Source: an uncultured Lacinutrix sp. (GTDB lineage: Bacteria > Bacteroidota > Bacteroidia > Flavobacteriales > Flavobacteriaceae). Taken from it: DNA of 64,000 nt. Positions within the stretch are counted from its first letter, which is position 1. Each line of letters opens with the position of its first letter. This document shows positions 52,159 to 61,502 of this stretch, piece after piece. The position numbers and the translations under genes are program-made. The stretch is taken from the NCBI RefSeq assembly GCF_947500605.1, contig NZ_CANMSJ010000003.1:62001-126000 (forward strand), given 5' to 3'. The notes beneath the pieces are model-generated. The model was not told where the DNA came from. It made no database searches and saw nothing but the letters and a program-made list of their open reading frames with translations.

Positions 52159-53232
52159 TTACTCAGGATTATTTTCGTCTATAATACCAAGTTTTTTAGC
52201 ACGTGCTTCCCAGCTTTTTCTTGCGAGACTTTGTAGATCGCTTACGTTATCGCTTTCGTCCATAATTTCCATACCTAAAAGTGTTTCTATAACATCTTCC
52301 ATGGTTACAATACCGCTAACAGAACCATACTCGTCTACTACTAGAGCCATGTGGTTTCTAGTTTCTACAAGCTGCTCGAACAATGTTGGTATTGCTAAAT
52401 TTCTGTCTACAATTATAATGTCTCTTTTTAGTTCTACTAACTTTTTAGAACCATTACCTAAAGCCATTTCTTTAAAGATTTCGTCTTTTAAAACTAGTCC
52501 TTTTATGTTGTCTTCGGTTTTAGAATATACTGGTATTCTAGAAAAACGAAGATTCATATTTCTATTAAAAAAATCTTCTACGGTAGTGTCTTCATTTTCA
52601 GATTTCATAACCGTTCGAGGAGTCATTACATTTTTAGCAAAGACTTCCTTAAAGGTTAAAAGGTTTTTAATAATTTTACTTTCGTTACCTTCAAAAACAC
52701 CTTCTTCGTGTGCCATATCTGCCATAACAAGAAAACCTTCTCTACTTAATACGCTACCATGACCTTTACCACCAATTAGCTTTGTAGTTAACTGCATTAA
52801 CCATAATAATCCTGTCCATTTTAAAGGAAAAATTAGAATGTTAAGGGCTTTTGTAGTAAAATTAGCTAAACTTTTCCAGTAAGTTGCACCAATAGTTTTT
52901 GGAATAATTTCTGAAGCTACTAATATTAAAATAGTCATTACTGCCGAAACAATAAATACACCATATCCATCTCCACTTCCGTAAAGACCTTCTGCTTCTT
53001 TACCAACTAAAATGGCACCAACAGTGTGGGCAATAGTATTTAAAGTAAGAATAGCAATTAATGGTCTGTCTACGTCTTTTTTAAGTTCTTCTAGGTTTTC
53101 GGCAAATGCTTTTCCTTCTTGTTTTTTTAAGTTAATAAATGTTGGTGTAACACTTAAAAGTACTGCTTCTAAAATAGAGCATAAAAAAGAGAAGAAAATA
53201 GAAATAACGCCGTAAAATAATAATAATCCCAT
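52159..53232 (-). CDS. CNNM/CorC-type membrane protein with CBS pair
   Basis: The 357-residue protein has a DUF21 membrane domain (about 1-175, three or four helices, starting FFSFLCSILEAVLLS) followed by a CBS-pair region with TPRTVMKSE and VVDEYGSVSGIVTMEDVIETLLG. The usual transporter-associated C-terminal domain is missing, so it is a short form. Relatives take part in magnesium or cobalt export and are often misnamed hemolysins. It starts an operon-like run with ogt and the DUF4442 gene. Confidence 0.88.
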   Translation of the reverse strand: MGLLLFYGVISIFFSFLCSILEAVLLSVTPTFINLKKQEGKAFAENLEELKKDVDRPLIAILTLNTIAHTVGAILVGKEAEGLYGSGDGYGVFIVSAVMTILILVASEIIPKTIGATYWKSLANFTTKALNILIFPLKWTGLLWLMQLTTKLIGGKGHGSVLSREGFLVMADMAHEEGVFEGNESKIIKNLLTFKEVFAKNVMTPRTVMKSENEDTTVEDFFNRNMNLRFSRIPVYSKTEDNIKGLVLKDEIFKEMALGNGSKKLVELKRDIIIVDRNLAIPTLFEQLVETRNHMALVVDEYGSVSGIVTMEDVIETLLGMEIMDESDNVSDLQSLARKSWEARAKKLGIIDENNPE

Positions 53233-53296
53233 GAATTGATTTTGGTTTGTTTGTGGCTAATTTACGATATTAATTTATTATAAATTTTTAGAATTT

Positions 53297-54742
53297 TTAT
53301 TGTTTGAATCTTTTTCTTAGCCCTAAAATAAAGAAAGAAATGAAAATACCTCCTAATATTAATTGAATGTTTTTTAATAATAACCAATATCCTGGATACG
53401 GTTCATCCTCTCTAATTTCTATATAAGGAATAGATCCATTTGCACCTCTTTCTAACGCATTTATAAGGTTGTAATCAATAAAAAAGTATGCTATTGTGCT
53501 AATAAATATTAATAAAAACAAGCTTTTAATTGGTCTTAGAAAATCTTGAGTATATCCTCCAAAAAAACCATAAAACCAATAGATGAAAAATGAAAACCAT
53601 TTTTTCTCAAGAAATAAACGTTTCTTTCTCATTTCCATTTCACTGATGTATGCATAACCAGACAATTCCCAATCCTTTTGTCCATCAAAATTTTTCTTTA
53701 ATTGACGATAAATCTGTTCAAGTTTTAAGTAGTTTGAAATGCTGAGATTTTCTAAATCTGTTTCATCTTTTATAAGAAGTCTATTCGTTATGTTCCAAGT
53801 ACAAGAATCAAACTTCACATGTTCGACAGTTGATTCCATGAAAAGAATATTAGTACAATTAGATTTAATAAAAGAGAAATTACTTGGAAAATAATTATTT
53901 CTAAGACTTAGAAAACTGTTAGCTGTAAGTGAAATATCTTTTATGTAAGAATGTTCTTTTGAAAAATTTATATCTTTAAAACTACCGTTTTGAAATTTTT
54001 CAGCTTGGAATATAACTGTTCGGTTAAATTTTGTAGAATGTATAGAAAAAGCTTTGTTATAGTTGTTATTATTAAATTCAGTTTTGTTATTGAAAGTACA
54101 TGAGTCAAGACTAAAACTATCTGTATAAGTTGAATTAGATAATTGTGATAGTGCATTAAAATTATTTCCACTGAAATTAGTCCTCTTTATTTGATTTCTC
54201 CAGAATGTCGTTTTTTTATTAAAATCACACTTATATATAGAAAGCTGATTTAAAATTTTGGATTCCATTAGAAGGAATTCGTTTTCGAATGTGCATTCGT
54301 GAATAGCTAGTCTCTCACTAATATTTACAGATACTAATCTAAATTTATCTAAAAAGTTACAGTTTATAAACGATAGGTCATTGTTTAAATTGATATTACG
54401 ATTTAAAGTTGTTGGTGTTGTGTGTTTAAAATTATTAAATAAAAAATCTCCTAAAAAAGTACAGTTTATAAAGCGTATTTTTTTTTGAATATCAATTCCA
54501 GCGGCACCAAAAACTTCAAAGAAGTAGATAGCGTCTGTATTGAGAAATAATGGGTTTTTATAAAAAGAAGGAAAAATAAATCCATTAAATTCTAAATCGT
54601 TTTTTAAAATTTTATGGATTTTAATCATGGCCCAAAAGAGGTTTAGTTTTTCTTTATTCCATATTTTTGAGCCATTAATATTTGTGGTATACCAATTTGT
54701 TTTATCAGATTTAAATAGAATATCAAGTTCGTTAGAATCCAT
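53297..54742 (-). CDS. Pentapeptide/beta-helix-like protein with C-terminal two-helix membrane module
   Basis: The 481-residue protein begins with a cytosolic part (1-60). A repeat region (about 80-310) follows in which C-x-F recurs (INCTF, INCNF, HECTF, YKCDF, DSCTF), consistent with a right-handed beta-helix of pentapeptide-like coils. The end (about 370-481) has two membrane helices around a short polar loop and closes with LRKRFKQ. This resembles a two-helix potassium-channel module in layout, but without a visible TxGYG filter. It could be a membrane sensor or effector; no neighbour gives a clue. Start and frame are clear. Confidence 0.75.
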   Translation of the reverse strand: MDSNELDILFKSDKTNWYTTNINGSKIWNKEKLNLFWAMIKIHKILKNDLEFNGFIFPSFYKNPLFLNTDAIYFFEVFGAAGIDIQKKIRFINCTFLGDFLFNNFKHTTPTTLNRNINLNNDLSFINCNFLDKFRLVSVNISERLAIHECTFENEFLLMESKILNQLSIYKCDFNKKTTFWRNQIKRTNFSGNNFNALSQLSNSTYTDSFSLDSCTFNNKTEFNNNNYNKAFSIHSTKFNRTVIFQAEKFQNGSFKDINFSKEHSYIKDISLTANSFLSLRNNYFPSNFSFIKSNCTNILFMESTVEHVKFDSCTWNITNRLLIKDETDLENLSISNYLKLEQIYRQLKKNFDGQKDWELSGYAYISEMEMRKKRLFLEKKWFSFFIYWFYGFFGGYTQDFLRPIKSLFLLIFISTIAYFFIDYNLINALERGANGSIPYIEIREDEPYPGYWLLLKNIQLILGGIFISFFILGLRKRFKQ

Positions 54743-54810
54743 TTGGTTTGTTTGAAATCAAATATAACCAAAATCAATATTAAGATTGGTAATTAAATTA
54801 GAAAGAGATA

Positions 54811-55800
54811 TTACGATATTAATTTTACTACATCTTTTGCAAAATAACTCGCAATTATATCTGCGCCAGCACGTTTAATGGCAGTAATTTGTTCCATCAT
54901 TACTGCATCGTGGTCTAGCCAACCTTTTTCGGCAGCAGCTTTAAGCATAGAATACTCTCCAGAAACTTGATATACAGCAACAGGTACATCGACTTCATTT
55001 TTAATTTCGCGTACAATATCTAAATAGCATAAACCTGGTTTTACCATAACAATATCTGCACCTTCGTCAATATCCATTTCGGTTTCACGTAGCGCTTCAA
55101 AACGGTTTGCGTAATCCATTTGGTATGTTTTTTTATCTTTCGGAATATCTAAAGCATCTACAGGAGCAGAGTCTAAAGCATCACGAAAAGGACCATAAAA
55201 TGCAGAGGCATATTTTGCCGAATAACTCATGATTCCTGTATCTGTATAACCTTCGTCTTCTAAAGCTTCACGAATAGATAAAATACGACCATCCATCATG
55301 TCGCTAGGTGCTAGAAAATCGGCTCCAGCTTCGGCATGAGAAAGACTCATTTCTGTTAATACATCAACACTATCATCGTTAATTACTTTACCATCTTCTA
55401 TAATACCATCGTGCCCGTAAACCGAGTATGGATCTAGTGCAACATCCGTCATCACTAGCATATCTGGACAAGCATTTTTTACCGTTTTAATAGCGCGTTG
55501 CATTAATCCATCAGGATTTATTGCTTCGGTACCTTTATTGTCTTTTAAATTGTCTGGTACTTTTACAAATAGTAAAACAGATTTTAAACCTAGTTTCCAA
55601 AGCTCTTTAACTTCGGCTTGTAATAAATCTAAACTGTAACGATAGTAATTTGGCATAGAAGCAATTTCTTCTTTTATACCTTTTCCTTCAACCACAAAAA
55701 GTGGTACTAAAAAATCGTTTGGAGATATTATAGTTTCTCTAACTAAACTTCTAATGGCTTCGTTAGTTCTTAATCTTCTATTTCTTTTTATTGGATACAT
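54811..55800 (-). CDS. hemB: Porphobilinogen synthase (delta-aminolevulinic acid dehydratase)
   Basis: HemB condenses two 5-aminolevulinates into porphobilinogen. The 329-residue protein starts MYPIKRNRRLRTN. Its Schiff-base lysines are K196 (SAKYASAFYGPF) and K254 (MVKPGLCYLD). The metal site reads DVALDPYSVYGHDG (119-132), with Asp in place of the Cys triad, so it is the Mg-type enzyme rather than the zinc type. The upstream ATG (55851) lies at the -33 box, so the start at 55800 is preferred. It belongs with hemF and hemE further on. Confidence 0.96.
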   Translation of the reverse strand: MYPIKRNRRLRTNEAIRSLVRETIISPNDFLVPLFVVEGKGIKEEIASMPNYYRYSLDLLQAEVKELWKLGLKSVLLFVKVPDNLKDNKGTEAINPDGLMQRAIKTVKNACPDMLVMTDVALDPYSVYGHDGIIEDGKVINDDSVDVLTEMSLSHAEAGADFLAPSDMMDGRILSIREALEDEGYTDTGIMSYSAKYASAFYGPFRDALDSAPVDALDIPKDKKTYQMDYANRFEALRETEMDIDEGADIVMVKPGLCYLDIVREIKNEVDVPVAVYQVSGEYSMLKAAAEKGWLDHDAVMMEQITAIKRAGADIIASYFAKDVVKLIS

Positions 55801-55823
55801 AGTTTTATTACTTTTAACGAATA

Positions 55824-55851
55824 CAAAGTTAATGATTATACCAATTAACAA
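55824..55851 (-). promoter_or_regulatory. Promoter of hemB
   Basis: Minus-strand TTG (55851-55849), a 17-base spacer, then TAACTTTG (55831-55824), a full two-part Bacteroidetes promoter 24 bases before the ATG. Confidence 0.75.
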
Positions 55852-55920
55852 GCGAAATGAAGCTTACATTATTTAAATTAATAGGCTTGTTTTATTTATT
55901 GGAATTAAACCATTTTATAA

Positions 55921-58557
55921 TTGATTGAATCTTTAGATACATTAGAATTTATTTTTCCTTGGAGAAGTTATCAAGCAGAGTTATTAAAGCATTTTGATAG
56001 CCACATGGCAGATAATCATTTTCACGTTATTGCACCTCCAGGTTCTGGAAAAACCATTTTAGGAATCGAGATTGTAAGACGATTAGGAAAAAAGACTTTA
56101 GTGCTTGCGCCAACGCTTACTATAAGAAACCAATGGAAAGATAGATTGCAGACGTTCTTTTCTGAAACGAATAAATTTAATGCCTTTTCTTTTGATATAA
56201 AATCGCCTAGCGATGTTACTTTTTCTACCTACCAGTCGCTTCATGCTTTTTATAAAACCTTCGAGGATAAAAACGATTACTATAAATTCTTTAAAAGTCA
56301 CAATATTGAAACTCTTGTTTTAGATGAAGCACACCATTTAAAAAATGCTTGGTGGACGTGTTTAATAGACCTAAAAAACAACAGTTCGTTTTACATGGTT
56401 TCACTAACAGCAACACCACCTTACGATAGTAGTAGAGCAGAGGTGTCTAAATATTTTACATTATGTGGTGAGATTGACGATGAAATTGCTGTACCAGATT
56501 TAGTAAAAGAAGGTGATTTGTGCGCGCACCAAGATTATGTGTATTTCTCTAAGCCAGACGATTTAGAGATTAATTTTATAGTTGAATATAGACGTAAAAT
56601 AGCCGATTTTAAGGAGAGCCTTTTAAATGATGAGGCTTTTATTAATTTTTTAATAAATCATAGGTTTTATAAAAACCCGAACTGGAATTTAGATGCATTG
56701 TATGCAAATACAAAATACTTTTCGGCAATATTAATTGCTTTGCATGCATGCGGTTTTGCTATAGATATTGAAAAATTAGAAATTCTTGGTTTTGAAAAAG
56801 ATGAAGCTATTAAGCTTCCTAAGTTTGAGTTAGAATGGCTTCAAGTTTTATTTCAAAATATATTAGTTGAAGATAGAGAAGAACTTCTTGATGATGAAAC
56901 ATATTTAAAAACCTTAGAAAAACGATTACGATTATTAAAAGCTTTCGAACGTAAGAAAGTAGATTTTATAGGAAACCATTTAATTTATAAATCGCTTTCC
57001 AATAGCCCAAGTAAACTTAAAAGTATAGTAAGTATTATTGCTAGTGAAAAAGCGCATTTAAAAGAAAACCTACGTTGTGTTATTCTTACAGATTATATAA
57101 GGAAAGCGTTTTTAACTACTAAAGATAAAGACATTAGTAAGATAGATAGTATTGGTGTTGTTTCTATCTTTCAATATGTACGCTATTATTGCGGAAATAA
57201 GGAAGATCTTGCCGTGCTTTCTGGTAGTATTGTGATTGTTCATAATTCAATATTAAATGCTTTGTTTGCTATCGAGGAGAAGGAGAACTTCTCATTTAAA
57301 CCTTTAGATGTAGATGCTTCTTTTGTGCAGATATTTCCAAATACAACGGCTAAAAAAACGATAGTTGGTAGTATTACAAAACTATTTGAAAACGGTGATA
57401 TTAAAACGCTGGTTGGTACAAAGTCTTTATTAGGCGAAGGTTGGGATGCGCCATCCATTAACAGTTTAATTTTAGCTTCTTTTGTTGGCTCGTTTGTGTC
57501 TTCAAACCAAATGCGAGGTAGAGCTATTAGAACAGATGCAGATTCTCCAAATAAAACAGGTAGTATTTGGCATTTAGCAAGTATAGATCCAACGCAGGAC
57601 GATGGAGGTAGAGAGGTTGCTATTTTAAAACGACGTTTCGAAGCTTTTGTAGGTGTAACCAATAATAAAATTCCGTTTATATCTAATGGGTTCGAGCGTT
57701 TGTACTTTCCTAAAAATATTAATCCAGATACTATTGATGCTTTAAATACGCATACATTAGATCAAGCAAAGCAAAGAAGTAATGTTATTTTAAAATGGAA
57801 GAATAGTATTGGTAGTGGTACCAAATTAACAAAGCAAGTAAAGGTGCTTCATCTCAAAGATGTTCCTTTTAAAAAGCAAAAACAGATTTACTATTTTGAT
57901 GTTTTACGTTTTTTTATAGCTGAATTGTTTTTAGGTTTTATGATCTTCTACGTAGAATTCATAATTAAAAGTGCAGCTATTGTTTTGCAGCAAGGCATCC
58001 TGTATTTTTTATATTCTCTATTAATCGCTCTTTTAGGAGCTTTTGGATATAAGTTTTATAAGGCTATTAAGTTATATCTACGTTATGGTTTTTTATATAA
58101 GAAAATTAAAAAAATGGGAATGGCAATTCTAGAGACTCTGGACGATTTAAAATTGCTTACCACTAATAAAAGCAATATATCTGTAGAATCTTATGTTTTA
58201 AATAAAGGAGATGTTGTTTGTAATTTAGTAGGAGCAAATGCACTGGAAAATTCAATATTTACAAAAGCACTTACGCAGCTACTTGAACCTATAGATTCGC
58301 CTCGCTATTTAATTGTTAAAACAAATACTTTTAGAAAAAAATTAGACGTAGAAAGTTTTTATCCAGTTCCAGATATTTTTGGAGACAAAAAAGCAAACGC
58401 TATTTTGTTTCAAAAACATTGGAAGAAATATTTAGGAAAAAACAAGTTAGTGTACACTAGACAGTTTGAAGGCAGAAAGCTGCTTTTGAAAGCAAGACTG
58501 TTTCATATTTATAATGCTTTTACCGAGAAGACTAAAGAGGTTGTGGTTTGGAAGTGA
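55921..58557 (+). CDS. SF2 DEAD/DEAH helicase-like protein with C-terminal membrane hairpin
   Basis: The 878-residue protein has a full SF2 ATPase: Walker A APPGSGKT (GSGKT at 41-45), DEAH at 135-138 (LVLDEAHHL), motif III SLTATPP (161-167), and in the second RecA domain LLGEGWDAPSINSL (motif V) with QMRGRAIRTD (motif VI). Unusually, after it comes a hydrophobic region of about 50 residues (about 660-712) forming two likely membrane helices, then a soluble tail of about 165 residues. A TTG immediately after an in-frame stop is the start. Homologous large single-gene helicases exist in other bacteria; none with a known role comes to mind. It is divergent from hemB and alone in its unit. Confidence 0.8.
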   Translation: MIESLDTLEFIFPWRSYQAELLKHFDSHMADNHFHVIAPPGSGKTILGIEIVRRLGKKTLVLAPTLTIRNQWKDRLQTFFSETNKFNAFSFDIKSPSDVTFSTYQSLHAFYKTFEDKNDYYKFFKSHNIETLVLDEAHHLKNAWWTCLIDLKNNSSFYMVSLTATPPYDSSRAEVSKYFTLCGEIDDEIAVPDLVKEGDLCAHQDYVYFSKPDDLEINFIVEYRRKIADFKESLLNDEAFINFLINHRFYKNPNWNLDALYANTKYFSAILIALHACGFAIDIEKLEILGFEKDEAIKLPKFELEWLQVLFQNILVEDREELLDDETYLKTLEKRLRLLKAFERKKVDFIGNHLIYKSLSNSPSKLKSIVSIIASEKAHLKENLRCVILTDYIRKAFLTTKDKDISKIDSIGVVSIFQYVRYYCGNKEDLAVLSGSIVIVHNSILNALFAIEEKENFSFKPLDVDASFVQIFPNTTAKKTIVGSITKLFENGDIKTLVGTKSLLGEGWDAPSINSLILASFVGSFVSSNQMRGRAIRTDADSPNKTGSIWHLASIDPTQDDGGREVAILKRRFEAFVGVTNNKIPFISNGFERLYFPKNINPDTIDALNTHTLDQAKQRSNVILKWKNSIGSGTKLTKQVKVLHLKDVPFKKQKQIYYFDVLRFFIAELFLGFMIFYVEFIIKSAAIVLQQGILYFLYSLLIALLGAFGYKFYKAIKLYLRYGFLYKKIKKMGMAILETLDDLKLLTTNKSNISVESYVLNKGDVVCNLVGANALENSIFTKALTQLLEPIDSPRYLIVKTNTFRKKLDVESFYPVPDIFGDKKANAILFQKHWKKYLGKNKLVYTRQFEGRKLLLKARLFHIYNAFTEKTKEVVVWK

Positions 58558-58564
58558 TGATAAG

Positions 58565-59335
58565 TTATTTTTTTACAAACCAAGTGTATTCAGTATTATA
58601 TTCAAAAGAAGAAATTTTTAAAATACCTTTTCTCATGGCTATGAAAATATCATTTTTATCTGTAATTGCGGAAGAAGGATAAAAGCTTCCCCAATAAAAA
58701 GGAGCTTTTACTGTTTTTATTAATCTATCAAATTCATTAAAAGTCATAATGTGCTCAGATGTGATAATTAAAACAATATCATTTTTAAAGATTGCAAAAT
58801 TTGGAGCATCTGGTAAATTGAAAGTTTTGTGAATTTTCCATTTTTGTTCTTTTTTTATTTCTAATAAGCTTCCATAATTTCCTCCCATATGAGCAAGACC
58901 TTCAAGCACATATGTTTTATTGTTAAATTCAAATATTTGGCGTATTCTTTTGTAAGGAGCTATTTCATAAGCTGATTCGCCATCTTTTGATAGAAACCAC
59001 AAACCGCCGCCAAACTCACCACCATTCAATCCAATAATAAACCCATTTTCAACTTTTTTAATTGATCTAATAGTGCTTTGAAAGTTGAATTTTTTTGCAA
59101 TTTCTCTGTTATTGAAAGGGAGTTTGTCTCCTTTAAAATAATTGAAATCGTAGTTTGAAATTTTAATAGAATCATTAGTTTTAGATATAGACCAATGCTG
59201 CTTTGAATTATGCGACTTCCATTGATTTTTAATTGTTGGTAGTGAGTCAATTTCAAAATCTTTTAAATTATAACTTTGTCCAAACATTAATATTGAAGCT
59301 AATAGAAATGTTAAATTCAGAGTGATTCTTTTCAT
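58565..59335 (-). CDS. Hypothetical exported protein
   Basis: The 256-residue protein has a signal peptide (1-20, ending FGQ) and a mature domain rich in beta strands (GGEFGGGLWFLSKDG, HMGGNYGSLLEIKKEQKW), which look like propeller blades. No catalytic motif or known family is clear. It is convergent with the helicase gene, and a full TAnnTTTG box lies 18 bases upstream of its ATG. Confidence 0.7.
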   Translation of the reverse strand: MKRITLNLTFLLASILMFGQSYNLKDFEIDSLPTIKNQWKSHNSKQHWSISKTNDSIKISNYDFNYFKGDKLPFNNREIAKKFNFQSTIRSIKKVENGFIIGLNGGEFGGGLWFLSKDGESAYEIAPYKRIRQIFEFNNKTYVLEGLAHMGGNYGSLLEIKKEQKWKIHKTFNLPDAPNFAIFKNDIVLIITSEHIMTFNEFDRLIKTVKAPFYWGSFYPSSAITDKNDIFIAMRKGILKISSFEYNTEYTWFVKK

Positions 59336-59353
59336 ATTTTTTTAGTTAGTAAC

Positions 59354-59361
59354 CAAAAGTA
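59354..59361 (-). promoter_or_regulatory. Candidate -7 promoter element for the 58565-59335 gene
   Basis: Minus-strand TACTTTTG, full TAnnTTTG match, 18 bases upstream of the ATG. No TTG partner at a usual distance. Confidence 0.5.
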
Positions 59362-59421
59362 TTATTCAAAAGTGAATGATGAAACTAAAAATGAGTGAAC
59401 GAATTACTTGAATGAGGTAAC

Positions 59422-59814
59422 TCACTTATTTGTGTAAATTCCAAGATATTTCCAAAAATTATTCTCTCGTATAAATGCAGACTTTTCATGGATAACATCA
59501 ACACTTCCATTTCCATAAAATGAAGCATTAAAGGTTACAGTACCTTCTTCATCTTTAGCTAAACCGTTAGTAGTTTCAAGTACTTCTAGTTTTATCCATT
59601 CTACAGATTTTGCCCATTTTACAATCTCCTTTTTTTGAGATATTGGTCTAGTAGAACTATGGTGCGTTTGCATTAAATAATCACCATTTGCTAATACAAA
59701 AGCGCTGTATCTTGAACGCATTAATTGCTGTGCTGTTTCTGTTTTTCCATTATTTAAATGAAACACTTCGCAGCAAGTTTTGTAGGTTTTATTGTTTCCG
59801 CAGTAGCAGTTCAT
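59422..59814 (-). CDS. YchJ-like protein (SEC-C zinc motif plus NTF2-like domain)
   Basis: The 130-residue protein starts with a SEC-C type zinc motif CYCGNNKTYKTCC (C3, C5, C14, C15) and continues as the UPF0225/YchJ NTF2-like domain (AQQLMRSRYSAFVLANGDYLMQTHH). The cellular role is not known. It is 10 bases after the bestrophin-like gene. Confidence 0.9.
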   Translation of the reverse strand: MNCYCGNNKTYKTCCEVFHLNNGKTETAQQLMRSRYSAFVLANGDYLMQTHHSSTRPISQKKEIVKWAKSVEWIKLEVLETTNGLAKDEEGTVTFNASFYGNGSVDVIHEKSAFIRENNFWKYLGIYTNK

Positions 59815-59824
59815 ATTTAAAAAA

Positions 59825-60595
59825 CTAATCTAAATTCCTTATAAATTTCTCAACGTTTATATGCACATCGTCTTCTCCTTGTTGATCGAACGGGTTTTCT
59901 AAATGCGATTGAATATTATCTAAAGCCACCAAAATAACACTAAACATAATTGGCACTGCATATTGTAAACCGTAGCTATAACTTGTTACGCTATGGGCAA
60001 AATGAGGACCGTAAATTATAGGTAAAGCAATAATAAAAATATCACTATAAGTACGTAATGTTCTTGGTGTTCTGTATTGATAAATGTGTTTGATGCGCTC
60101 GAAAGAAATCATCATTTTACTTAAAAACTGATTAGATCTAGAGGCTTCTCCAGAAGGTAAACCATGAGACCTCAAGGTTTTTATAAACAGCGAAATGTTA
60201 TTGAAATTCTCGTATACTTTTTTCTCTGTATTTTCTAATTCGCTAATAGGGTTTGTAAAAACATCTGTTAAAGAATTTAGTAAGTTTTCAAGGTTGGTTT
60301 TAATTTCTGTTTTAAGATTTTCTGGCGGATTTTCTAACCAATGCGATACTGCAAAGTATAAAGCACGACCATGCGCTTTTATAGAACCATACTCGTCTAA
60401 AGCAACTTCACGCCGTTTATATGCGCCTCCAATGGAAAAAACAATAGGAAACACAATTGCTGTTCCAATTAAGGTTAAGGGAAAGTCTGCTTTAATTTCA
60501 AAATGAATACAAAATGCAGTCGAGGCGATTGCTAAACCTGTTATTACAAATGTTTTCCAGTTTATAATTAAAAAGATGCGTTTAAATAACTTCAT
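59825..60595 (-). CDS. Bestrophin-like anion channel protein
   Basis: The 256-residue protein has two N-terminal hydrophobic segments (about 10-30, 38-58) and two more near 185-228, with the C-terminal ENPFDQQGEDDV bestrophin signature. Bacterial bestrophins form pentameric ion channels. The ion here is not determined. It lies 2 bases after hemF and is co-transcribed with the hem genes. Confidence 0.85.
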   Translation of the reverse strand: MKLFKRIFLIINWKTFVITGLAIASTAFCIHFEIKADFPLTLIGTAIVFPIVFSIGGAYKRREVALDEYGSIKAHGRALYFAVSHWLENPPENLKTEIKTNLENLLNSLTDVFTNPISELENTEKKVYENFNNISLFIKTLRSHGLPSGEASRSNQFLSKMMISFERIKHIYQYRTPRTLRTYSDIFIIALPIIYGPHFAHSVTSYSYGLQYAVPIMFSVILVALDNIQSHLENPFDQQGEDDVHINVEKFIRNLD

Positions 60596-60597
60596 AA

Positions 60598-61500
60598 TTA
60601 TACCCAGTTTTTCGGATTTTGTAATACTTCAATCAAGCGTTCTTCTTCACTTCCAACTTCTGGATTGTGATCGTAAACCCATTGCACATGAGGAGGCAAA
60701 CTCATTAAAATACTTTCTATTCTTCCATTTGTTTTTAAGCCGAAAAGCGTGCCTTTATCGTGTACTAAATTAAATTCTACATAACGACCACGACGTATTT
60801 CTTGCCAATCGCGTTGTGTTTTTGTGTATTCTAAATCTTTTCTTTTTTCAGCAATAGGAACATAAGCTTCAAGGAAACTATCTCCAACTTCGGTAACAAA
60901 GTCGTACCAATTTTGCATGCTCATATCTTCTGAAGCTTTGCAATAATCGAAAAACAAACCTCCAATACCACGTCCTTCGTTACGGTGTGCATTGTAAAAA
61001 TACTCGTCGCAACGCGCTTTGTATTTAGGGTAAAACTCTGGATTGTGTTTATCGCAAGCTGTTTTACAAGTTTGGTGAAAATGTGTTGCATCTTCATCAA
61101 ACAAATAATAAGGCGTTAGGTCTTGACCGCCACCAAACCATTGGTCTACAATATTTCCTTCTTTATCATACATTTCGAAATAGCGCCAATTTGCATGTAC
61201 CGTTGGAACCATTGGGTTTTTAGGATGTAAGACAAGGCTTAATCCGCAGGCGAAAAAATCGGCATCTTCCACACCAAAATACTTTTGCATAGAGTCTGGT
61301 AACTTTCCATGAACACCAGAAATATTAACACCTCCTTTTTCAAAAACGTTTCCGTTTTCTATAACTCTTGTTCGTCCGCCACCACCTTCTGGTCGTTTCC
61401 AGATATCTTCTTGAAAAGTTGCTTTTCCGTCAACTTTTTCTAGACCTGCTGTAATAGTGTCTTGTAATTGATGTATGTATTTGAAAAATTTGTCTTTCAT
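60598..61500 (-). CDS. hemF: Oxygen-dependent coproporphyrinogen III oxidase
   Basis: HemF oxidatively decarboxylates coproporphyrinogen III to protoporphyrinogen IX using O2. The 300-residue protein shows GGGGRTRVIENG, SLVLHPKNPMVPTVHANWRYFE, GGGQDLTPYYLFDEDA, and GRYVEFNLVHDKGTLFGLKTNGR, the full family signature set. It implies growth with oxygen. It is next to the tautomerase gene (2 bases) and within the hem cluster. Confidence 0.97.
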   Translation of the reverse strand: MKDKFFKYIHQLQDTITAGLEKVDGKATFQEDIWKRPEGGGGRTRVIENGNVFEKGGVNISGVHGKLPDSMQKYFGVEDADFFACGLSLVLHPKNPMVPTVHANWRYFEMYDKEGNIVDQWFGGGQDLTPYYLFDEDATHFHQTCKTACDKHNPEFYPKYKARCDEYFYNAHRNEGRGIGGLFFDYCKASEDMSMQNWYDFVTEVGDSFLEAYVPIAEKRKDLEYTKTQRDWQEIRRGRYVEFNLVHDKGTLFGLKTNGRIESILMSLPPHVQWVYDHNPEVGSEEERLIEVLQNPKNWV

Positions 61501-61502
61501 CT

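Noticed and set aside
52301-52762. A 153-codon frame antisense to the CNNM/CorC-type gene
   Set aside because: It is a shadow of a conserved membrane and CBS protein; low-complexity Ser-rich translation.
53297-58557. A multi-gene defence island around the beta-helix protein and the helicase
   Set aside because: hemB lies between them, no nuclease, methylase, reverse transcriptase or toxin partner is present, and base composition does not visibly change.
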